Positions 37,573 to 43,560 of a stretch of 43,560 nt of DNA are shown here, piece after piece; the first letter of the stretch is position 1, and each line of letters opens with the position of its first letter. The position numbers and the translations under genes are program-made. The stretch comes from Acidobacteriota bacterium (GTDB lineage Bacteria > Acidobacteriota > Terriglobia > Acidiferrales > UBA7541), in NCBI GenBank assembly GCA_003223245.1, contig QHYI01000163.1, positions 1 through 43,560 on the forward strand, in the 5' to 3' direction. Below the pieces are notes generated by a model, which was not told where the DNA came from, did no database searches, and worked only from the letters and a program-made list of their open reading frames with translations.

Positions 37573-37593
37573 CCGTGTCCGTTAACGGCACGG
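37573..37593. promoter_or_regulatory. Candidate LacI-type operator over the sugar-operon start of transcription
   Basis: A 21-base imperfect palindrome: CCGTG, one T, the perfect ten-base palindrome CCGTTAACGG, then CACGG. It covers about -3 to +18 of the predicted minus-strand transcript, where a repressor would block initiation. Related copies lie at 42014-42031 and 43413-43430. Confidence 0.6.
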
Positions 37594-37596
37594 ATG

Positions 37597-37625
37597 AAGA
37601 TACCCATAGCGCGGATTGCTGTCAA
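37597..37625 (-). promoter_or_regulatory. Sigma-70 promoter of the DUF5107/sugar-porter operon
   Basis: On the minus strand TTGACA (37625-37620, perfect), a 17-base spacer and TATCTT (37602-37597, 4 of 6). Transcription would start near 37590, giving a leader of about 175 bases to the GTG at 37416. Confidence 0.6.
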
Positions 37626-37664
37626 TGGCCGTTCGACTTAGACTGCTCTGGTGCACAGGACGCC

Positions 37665-37690
37665 GGGCAACCTGCTCGGACTGGTTGCCC
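37665..37690. repeat. Inverted repeat GGGCAACC-N10-GGTTGCCC
   Basis: Perfect eight-base GC-rich arms and a ten-base loop in the divergent region, about 100 bases before the TPR gene. It could form a strong leader hairpin in plus-strand RNA or be a protein site. No T-run follows. Confidence 0.5.
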
Positions 37691-37787
37691 ACATGCGATC
37701 CGGCTTGTCCGAGTCCTTATGGATAAAGGTGGAAAAGGAGGAAAGGGCCTGGGCGGAGGCTCCACCAGCGGGATTAAACTAGGCGCT

Positions 37788-40310
37788 ATGAGGTTTGCTT
37801 CGGGTCCCTTGAGCATTCTGATCTTTTTGCTCCCGCCTCCAGCTCGAGGCGCACAGCGCGCACCTGCGGCATCCCCCTCTCAGGGCGTCACGAACCCAGA
37901 AAGTCGAGGAAGCCGTTTGTTTTCTGCCGCAGAATATTTGCTGCAAAGGGGTTCCGTCCAGCAAGCCCACGAAAAGGTCGACGAAGGGCTGAAACTCGAT
38001 CCTTTCAATGCGCAAGGTTACAATTTGCTGGGGCTCATCTACCAGGCGGAACACCGATACGCCTTGGCTGCAACGGCTTTCCAGAGGGCTCAGAAAATCG
38101 CGCCAGATTCGGTCGAGATTCTCAGCAATCTCGGAAATGTTTATTTTCTCGAAAAAAAGTTCGAGCCGGCGGAAAACGAATTTCGCCATGCTTTGCGTCT
38201 GCAACCGGCAAATCGAGACGCAAATTACAGTCTTGGTCTTGTGTTGCTCAGAGAACATCGCGCGGAGGAGGCCATCCAGTATTTCCAGGCGGTCGAGCCC
38301 GCTGACACGCGCTCCCTGTTTAATCTGGTCCAAGCGTATTTCCAGGCCAAGCAAACGGAGCGGGGTTTGAAGACAGCGGAACAACTATCCGGGATGGCAA
38401 AAAACGATGTAAGGGTGCACTTTACGTTGGGCGTGGCGCTTGCCGCCAACAAGCAGTACGCAGCCGGCGTGCGCGAACTGGAAGCGGCGGACGCGATCCA
38501 ACCCGGCACTTTCGAAATCCTGCACAATCTGGGCCAGGCGTACTTGCAAAACGGGCAGATCGAAAGAGCTCAAGCGGCCCTTAGCCGAGCGCTCCGGTTG
38601 CGGCCCAAATCCGTTCCGACGCTTTTCTTGCTGGCTGAGACATATCAAAACCAACACGAAGATCTGAACGCGCTGGAGCTTCTGACCCAGGCGCACAAGC
38701 TTTCGCCAAAAAACACCGACGTCATTTTTCTTCTAGCCCGGCTCATGATGACGCAGGCCTACTACGAGGATGCCATACCGCTTCTAGAGAGCGGGGTGAA
38801 GACCGCTCCGACGCGCCCCGATCTTCACGCGGCGCTCGGGGAATGCTATTTCAGCGACGGGAAGGTTCAGAAAGCGATTCTAGAGTTTGAGAAGCTTCTG
38901 AAATTCGAGCCTTCAGCGGGATCCTATGCGTTTTTGGCGCTCTGTTACCGTCACCTTGGCCAATTTGACCAGGCAAAAAAATATCTTTCCGAAGGGCTTA
39001 AGTCCGACCCGCGCAACCCAGGGTGCCTATATAACATGGGATATATCGCCAGCCGGGAAGGCCACCTTGAGGAGGCGGAAGCGTGGCTGGGGCAAGCGGT
39101 CGCGGCCGATCCGAATTACGTCGACGCTCTTTTAGAACTTTCGAATATAAAGATGCAAGAGGGAAAGTATCGAGATGCCGTTCCGCTTCTCGAGAGATGC
39201 GCGCAATTAGAACCGCGTCGAGCCCCAGTTTATTACAAGTTGGCAACGGCGGAGCGGAATCTCAAGGAGATGGAGGCTGCTGAAAGAGATTTGAAGGTAT
39301 TCGAAACTCTGTCCCGTGATCCCAGTCCAGGCCCTTATCCTTATCAGCACCTTTTCGACTACTTGGATAAACGCGCCGGTCTTCCTCCGCAGGAGCAATC
39401 GAGATTCGACTTGGCGCAATTGCAAGAAGAAGCGAAGCGGCATCCGGGCCGACCTCGAGATCTCTATTTGCTAGCTGAAGCTTATCTCAAGCTTGGCCGG
39501 GCCGACGCGGCGGAGCAAACTATCGGGCAGCTGGATCAAATAAGCCAAGGCGATTTTCGAACCGCGGTGGGAGTTGGCGTTCTTTTGGCTCGCTATGGTT
39601 TGTACGCCCAAGCGATCGCGCACTTCCAGGCGGCTCTCCAGGCAGACCCGCATTCAAGTGACGCAGCTTATGACCTTGCCGACGCCTACTTTCGAGCCCA
39701 TGACTATCAGCACGCGCTCGCCGCAATCCAACACATCTCGACGAATGAGCAACAGGACCCGGCCTATCTCTCTCTGCTGGGCGACATTGAAGCTCACCTT
39801 GGGCGGACGGAGGAAGCGGTTCGTTCTTTCCGACAGGCGATTGCCAAGAGCCCTTACAACGACGTGAACTACTTGTCCTTGGCGATGACTTATCTTCGGT
39901 CAGGGAATACGGCTCTTGCCCGTGAAGTTCTCGGTGAGGGGCTGTCCCGGACTCCGGATTCCGGCCGGCTTTTCTGGGGAAAGGGGGTGCTTGTGGCGAC
40001 GGAGGGAAATCCTGAGGAGGCGGAAAAGTATCTCGAGAAGGCTGTGGAGCTGCTGCCTCAGTGGGCCGGAAGTTACTCAGCGCTGGGGGTTCTTTATTTC
40101 AAGACGGGCCAAATAGAGAAAGCCAAGGAGGTCTTAAAAAAATTTACCCGGAACGGCCCGCAAGGCGCGCTCGATGTGCAGAATATTGACCGCCTGTTAT
40201 CCGCCGCTTCGCAGAAAGAGTCTGCAGCTGGAAATCCCATCGCCCTTTCACCTCAAGCTCGGCAGGAGTTTCTGGCAATGGCTCTGTCGCTAACCGATGA
40301 TGTTCCCTGA
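37788..40310 (+). CDS. Large exported TPR-repeat protein
   Basis: 840 residues from the ATG at 37788, chosen because it opens a signal peptide (MRFASGPLSILIFLLPPPARG); the frame continues upstream without such a feature and the ribosome site is weak. The rest is almost entirely TPR: GYNLLGLIYQAEHRYALAA, LSNLGNVYFLEKKFEPAENE, HFTLGVALAANKQYAAGVRE, LHNLGQAYLQNGQIERAQAA, LYNMGYIASREGHLEEAEAW and YSALGVLYFKTGQIEKAKEV, some 18-20 units, with one less regular part around residues 530-560. Probably a periplasmic superhelical scaffold. It converges with another TPR gene (40391-41815). No enzymatic domain was seen. Confidence 0.87.
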   Translation: MRFASGPLSILIFLLPPPARGAQRAPAASPSQGVTNPESRGSRLFSAAEYLLQRGSVQQAHEKVDEGLKLDPFNAQGYNLLGLIYQAEHRYALAATAFQRAQKIAPDSVEILSNLGNVYFLEKKFEPAENEFRHALRLQPANRDANYSLGLVLLREHRAEEAIQYFQAVEPADTRSLFNLVQAYFQAKQTERGLKTAEQLSGMAKNDVRVHFTLGVALAANKQYAAGVRELEAADAIQPGTFEILHNLGQAYLQNGQIERAQAALSRALRLRPKSVPTLFLLAETYQNQHEDLNALELLTQAHKLSPKNTDVIFLLARLMMTQAYYEDAIPLLESGVKTAPTRPDLHAALGECYFSDGKVQKAILEFEKLLKFEPSAGSYAFLALCYRHLGQFDQAKKYLSEGLKSDPRNPGCLYNMGYIASREGHLEEAEAWLGQAVAADPNYVDALLELSNIKMQEGKYRDAVPLLERCAQLEPRRAPVYYKLATAERNLKEMEAAERDLKVFETLSRDPSPGPYPYQHLFDYLDKRAGLPPQEQSRFDLAQLQEEAKRHPGRPRDLYLLAEAYLKLGRADAAEQTIGQLDQISQGDFRTAVGVGVLLARYGLYAQAIAHFQAALQADPHSSDAAYDLADAYFRAHDYQHALAAIQHISTNEQQDPAYLSLLGDIEAHLGRTEEAVRSFRQAIAKSPYNDVNYLSLAMTYLRSGNTALAREVLGEGLSRTPDSGRLFWGKGVLVATEGNPEEAEKYLEKAVELLPQWAGSYSALGVLYFKTGQIEKAKEVLKKFTRNGPQGALDVQNIDRLLSAASQKESAAGNPIALSPQARQEFLAMALSLTDDVP

Positions 40311-40358
40311 AACGGACCTAAACGCGAGGCCATCGGTTCGCTCGGGAGTCCTAGCCGC

Positions 40359-40385
40359 CTAAGCTCCTAGCCAAGACCAGCTTAG
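40359..40385. terminator. Hairpin between the convergent TPR genes
   Basis: CTAAGCT (40359-40365) pairs with AGCTTAG (40379-40385) over a 13-base loop in the 80-base gap between the two stop codons. It is symmetrical and could serve either strand, but no T-run follows. Confidence 0.3.
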
Positions 40386-40390
40386 CCTCC

Positions 40391-41815
40391 CTATTGTGAC
40401 CGGCCGTCCTTCTGGCTTCCCCGAATGGAATAAACAAACTGACGAATCCGCTCGCGCTCTTGATTATCCTCGGCTAGGTGGCGCGCGTAGAGCTTTTGAT
40501 GAAGGGCGAACTCTTTCTCAGCGAGCTCCTTTTTCCCTAGGTGGACGTAGGCTTGGCCCAAAAGATAGTGTGCTTCAATGAGCTTCGGGTCGAGCTGGAC
40601 TGCCCGGTTGTATTCCGGGACAGCTTCGGAGTATTCGCGCTGCTCGGAGTAGAGCTTTCCTAGTTGCAAGTGCACGTCAGCGTAGGAAGGATCGAGTCTC
40701 GCTGCCTTCTCGAGCAGCGATACGACCTGGGGCAGAACGACATCGGAATTTTCCGCTCCCTTGAACTTCCACAAACTCATCGCGTAATAATAAGCAGCCC
40801 GCGTGTCATTAGGACAGAGATCCTCAAAACGTCGAAATCTCGCAATGATTTCGCTGGCTTCGCCCGGCGCCCGTTCATAAGCGTTGCTCAGGAAATAGTA
40901 AGTATGAGGATCGGAGGGGGCGAGATCGGTGGCCCGGAGCAAGGCCTTTACCGCTTCATCGTAATCGCCACGCCAGTAAAGGGCCAGACCCAGCCCGACG
41001 GCGAAGGGCACAGAATTGGGATACCGCTCGACTCCCTGGGAGAAAATCTCGACCGCCGGATTCCAGGTGTGGTGCAGCAAGTATTCGCTGCCCCAGTCGA
41101 AAATATTCTGTTCGCTTGGATCCAGGTGGGCGGCTTGCTGGTATTCCTTTGCCGAAGCCAGATAATCCCCCGACCGTTCGTCAACTTCGGCGAGAAGGTC
41201 GTGCAATTCGGCTGTTTCTCCGGTGCGGAGGAGTTCTTGAATCTGCCGGCGAGCCTCTTCGAGCTGCCCATTCTGCTCATAGGCTAAGGCCAGATCGTAG
41301 CCATTTTCGTAAGAGGAAGGACGAAGATGTTGGGCTCTGGCCAAGTAAGGGATGGCGCGCCCCATCCTGCCCGCTCTGGCGTAGAACTCGCCAAAGTCGT
41401 GATTCGCCTCAAAATTATCCGGCTCGGCCTTGACAGCCTGTTTGAATTCCGCTTCTGCCTGGCTGCTCTTGCCGAGCCGTGCCAGATTGACGGCCAGGTT
41501 TGCGCGCGCCGCCGCAGAAGCCGGGTTCAAGCGAACGGCTTCTTGCAAGACGCGATTGGCTTCCTCATCTTTACCTTCCGCAGAATAAACAAGACCCAGG
41601 AGTTCGTCGACCTGAAAGCTTGGCGGAATTTTTTGCGCCAAGGCTTCCAGCTCCCCAGCCGCCAGAGCATACTGGCCGGATTGATAGTGCGAGAGGGCTT
41701 CTTGGAACTGCTGCTGCGGCGGGCCGCCTCGCCGGGGTGCATTCTGCGCCCCCAAACACGTGACCAAAACCAGGGCGACTGACAGAAAACCCGCTGTCCT
41801 GCGAACTGCGCGCAT
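40391..41815 (-). CDS. Exported TPR-repeat protein
   Basis: 474 residues from the ATG at 41815, opening a signal peptide (RRTAGFLSVALVLVTCLGAQ). About ten TPR units follow: FQEALSHYQSGQYALAAGEL, DELLGLVYSAEGKDEEANRV, ANLAVNLARLGKSSQAEAEF, NHDFGEFYARAGRMGRAIPY, LQLGKLYSEQREYSEAVPEY and HYLLGQAYVHLGKKELAEKE patterns. No other domain is seen. TAAAAT at 41830-41825 lies nine bases before the ATG with no ribosome site between, so a leaderless or nearly leaderless message is possible. Likely a periplasmic scaffold; the partner is unknown. Confidence 0.87.
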   Translation of the reverse strand: MRAVRRTAGFLSVALVLVTCLGAQNAPRRGGPPQQQFQEALSHYQSGQYALAAGELEALAQKIPPSFQVDELLGLVYSAEGKDEEANRVLQEAVRLNPASAAARANLAVNLARLGKSSQAEAEFKQAVKAEPDNFEANHDFGEFYARAGRMGRAIPYLARAQHLRPSSYENGYDLALAYEQNGQLEEARRQIQELLRTGETAELHDLLAEVDERSGDYLASAKEYQQAAHLDPSEQNIFDWGSEYLLHHTWNPAVEIFSQGVERYPNSVPFAVGLGLALYWRGDYDEAVKALLRATDLAPSDPHTYYFLSNAYERAPGEASEIIARFRRFEDLCPNDTRAAYYYAMSLWKFKGAENSDVVLPQVVSLLEKAARLDPSYADVHLQLGKLYSEQREYSEAVPEYNRAVQLDPKLIEAHYLLGQAYVHLGKKELAEKEFALHQKLYARHLAEDNQERERIRQFVYSIRGSQKDGRSQ

Positions 41816-42187
41816 GGCGAGCAGATTTTAACACCCTTCGGACAAACCAAGCCAATCAAGCGATATAGGTGAATATCGTCCGCAGCCTGCAGGTGGAGGA
41901 AAGGCCAGAGGCAGGGAGCGGCTTTTGGCGAAAGCTCTCGGTCGAGCGCCGTGCCTGCACTTCTGGCGCTGAGGCACAACGCTAGCGTGCCCGGACGAAG
42001 CAGGGAAGCCAATCCGTGCCCGTACACGGCAACCCTCTCATCCCCCCGCTGCGTGGAGGGGAGGGCCCATCACCGATCCGCCCTCTCGATGGCCGCGCGA
42101 ACGCATTCCATGCAACCTCGTGCGGCCGGGCGCTCGGGAGCGTGCTGCAAATTCTCTTTCTCGGATGTAGACTGAGGGTCCAGGTTC
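41816..42187. other. Divergent region between a TPR gene and the LacI-type gene
   Basis: 372 bases without a recognised gene. It contains a -10-like TAAAAT for the minus-strand TPR gene and the second copy of the operator-like motif (42014-42031). No other structure was recognised. Confidence 0.5.
42014..42031. promoter_or_regulatory. Second copy of the operator-like motif
   Basis: CCGTGCCCGTACACGGCA matches 15 of 18 bases of the copy at 37573. Its own arms are CCGTG-N6-CACGG. It lies 157 bases upstream of the LacI-type gene, which would fit autoregulation. Confidence 0.45.
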
Positions 42188-43253
42188 ATGAAAAGAATCG
42201 GCATTCAAGAAATCGCGCGGTTGGCTAGTGTGTCGATTGGGACAGTCGACCGCGCTCTCCATGGCCGCAAAGAGATCAGCGAAGACACCCGGAAACGCAT
42301 TCTGCAAATCGCGAGGGAACACAAATACCGGCCCAATTTCGCGGCTCGCGCCTTGTCGGTTGGCAAGGCGACCATACGGATTGGGCTGTGCCTCCCACGT
42401 GAGGTCCACTATTTTTTCGACGAAGTTCGCGAAGGATTTCTCACTGAAGCGCGTCGTTACCGGGATCTCGGCGTGGAAGTCATCTATCGCCCGTTCGAAC
42501 GATTAGGAGTTGGCGAGCGGGAGACGATGGCAGAGCTTGTTCGTGGCCGCCCGCAGGCCCTGGCTATTTGTCCCGGGCAACCCCGAGAATCTTGCGCCGC
42601 TGATCAATCATGCGGAAGAGCGCCATACCCACGTGATTTGCGTGAACACCGACGCTCCGGGCACGGCCCGCTCTGCAGTAGTCTCGGTTGACCCGGTCGT
42701 GAGCAGTCATCTTGCAGCTGAATTGATGACTAAGCTGCTCGGTGCGAAGGCGGTCGTCGCGGTAATCACCGGGAGCACAATCACAGAGGACCACCGAAAA
42801 AAAGTTCAAGCCTTTTCCGAAAGCTTCACTCGCTTCTCGCCTCAAAGCAGGACCCTTGAGGTTGTCCAGGGACATGATGACGAAGACGAAACCTTTCAGA
42901 AAGTCTATGACCTCCTCGGCCGCCATCCGCATTTGGGAGGGTTGTACGTCAGCACGGCGAATTGCCTGCCGGTGTGCCACGCGATCGGAGCCAGCAGCCT
43001 GCGTGACAAAATCAAAGTGATTGCCACCGACTTGGTTAGGGAAATGGTTCCTTACTTTGAGCGGGGTCTTATTCTGGCCTCGATTCACCAACGTCCCTAC
43101 CTTCAGGGCCAAGTGGCAGTGCGTTTGGTGGTGGACCATCTTGTGAATGACCGGCCCATTCCCTCCGCCTACTTTCTAACTCCTCACGTCGTCCTGCAAT
43201 CGAACATGCATCTGTTTCGCGAGCTGCGTCAAGACGGGTTACCGGAAGGTTAG
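42188..43253 (+). pseudogene. LacI-family transcriptional regulator with a one-base frameshift
   Basis: The ATG at 42188 has GAGGG nearby. The LacI helix-turn-helix (IGIQEIARLASVSIGTVDRA) and hinge helix (PNFAARALSVGK) are intact, followed by a periplasmic-binding-protein-like sensor domain starting TIRIGLCLP. The first frame reads LAICPG and then runs to a stop at 42691. The sensor domain continues in the next frame as NPENLAPLINHAEERHTH and goes on normally to 43253 (ending MHLFRELRQDGLPEG). Removing one base in the CCCGGG at 42572-42577 gives PGNPENL and a 354-residue protein of normal length. Everything else looks well kept, so this is either a recent mutation or a sequencing error. Likely regulator of the nearby sugar genes (inference from three operator-like motifs). 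Confidence 0.87.
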
Positions 43254-43335
43254 GCGCCTTTCGAGACCTAAAATGCGCGGCAAAGTGTCGCTCGCGGCGC
43301 GCGCGCGAGCCTTGTCTTTGGGCATCAGAAGATTT

Positions 43336-43380
43336 TTAGAAGTTTTCGCTGTTAGAAGTTTTCGTTAGAAGTTTTCGCTT
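43336..43380 (+). repeat. Three tandem copies of TTAGAAGTTTTCG(CT)
   Basis: Copies at 43336-43351, 43352-43364 and 43365-43380, sharing a 13-base core with a three-base tail missing from the middle copy. They run straight into TTGACA. Likely slippage duplication, or repeated sites for a regulator or an AT-rich upstream element. Confidence 0.75.
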
Positions 43381-43430
43381 GACAAGTCCGAAGACGCTAG
43401 AGTAGTTTTCCGCCGTGTACGTTAACGAGA
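43379..43430 (+). promoter_or_regulatory. Possible promoter with third operator-like motif
   Basis: TTGACA at 43379-43384 (perfect), an 18-base spacer and TAGTTT at 43403-43408 (weak). CCGTGTACGTTAACGAGA at 43413-43430 matches the copy at 37573 in 15 of 18 bases and again covers the predicted start of transcription. The controlled gene would lie beyond the window. Confidence 0.4.
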
Positions 43431-43560
43431 TGCGCCGCTAAAGGGTGTCCGGATTCTCTTCGCAGCGTAATCCTTGATCGCCAAAGCCGTTTGGCTGGCT
43501 CGCTAAGCTGACCCGCCCTTGGGGTGGGAAGTCAAAAGCTGACAGGGGGCCAAAATGTCG

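Larger units (their letters stand above)
37417..37787. other. Divergent control region between the sugar operon and a TPR gene
   Basis: 371 bases holding the minus-strand promoter and palindromic operator (37573-37625), an eight-base-arm inverted repeat (37665-37690), and a -10-like TAAACT at 37775-37780 close to the TPR start. Codons in frame with the TPR gene run back to 37575, but the signal peptide begins only at 37788. Confidence 0.55.
43254..43560 (+). other. Region downstream of the LacI-type gene
   Basis: 307 bases to the window edge. It holds three short tandem repeats, a -35-like TTGACA and the third operator-like motif. An ATG at 43555 with GGGGG about eight bases upstream may start the next gene, but too little is visible to call it. 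Confidence 0.45.

Noticed and set aside
43336-43380. Tandem repeats as a CRISPR array
   Set aside because: Units are 13-16 bases with no spacers.

Overview
The window reads as a chromosomal segment of a soil-type Acidobacteriota bacterium (genus not determinable from this sequence). The grounds are an Oar-like TonB-dependent receptor with an N-terminal carboxypeptidase-regulatory domain, an FG-GAP/ASPIC (CRTAC1-type) protein followed by a TPR protein, an Ig-repeat phosphoesterase lipoprotein, a DUF5107-TPR protein, many Tat and Sec export signals and several plant-glycan glycoside hydrolases. This is inference from gene content. I found no rRNA, tRNA, CRISPR array, transposase or integrase.

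Layout. 1-10320, all on the minus strand: a partial Ig-repeat/phosphoesterase lipoprotein; an exported SelA-like PLP enzyme with an exported amidohydrolase; then a tightly coupled operon DUF362 - PQQ-type beta-propeller - ApbE flavinyltransferase - exported protein of unknown function. 10481-10567 keeps the last 28 codons of a vanished TonB-dependent receptor. 10690-17037, plus strand: a GH106-type alpha-L-rhamnosidase, a decayed MFS transporter, and an Old Yellow Enzyme-family reductase coupled to a DapA-like lyase/aldolase. 17604-24289, plus: an Oar-like receptor (broken by a deletion and frameshift), the CRTAC1-like protein and a TPR protein. 24498-27321, plus: PerR-like regulator and catalase-peroxidase KatG, with a PerR box on the perR promoter. 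27673-37416: a GH27 enzyme (plus) converging on a minus-strand operon DUF5107-TPR protein - sugar porter - aldose-epimerase-like protein - GH30-type galactanase. 37788-41815: two convergent exported TPR proteins. 42188-43253: a LacI-family regulator with a one-base frameshift.

How the genes may work together. GH27, GH30 and GH106 enzymes with an epimerase and a sugar porter suggest uptake of galactan, arabinogalactan or rhamnogalacturonan side chains, with the Oar receptor as a possible outer-membrane port. An 18-base motif close to CCGTGTCCGTTAACGGCA occurs three times: over the predicted start of transcription of the sugar operon, upstream of the LacI-type gene, and just downstream of it over another predicted promoter. 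This is the most coherent regulatory signal in the window, and it suggests a LacI-type regulon that includes the sugar operon and the regulator itself.

Three genes (MFS transporter, Oar receptor, LacI regulator) carry frame-breaking changes. The first two look like small internal deletions with possible short microhomology. Either this lineage is eroding accessory genes or some of these are assembly errors; reads would tell.
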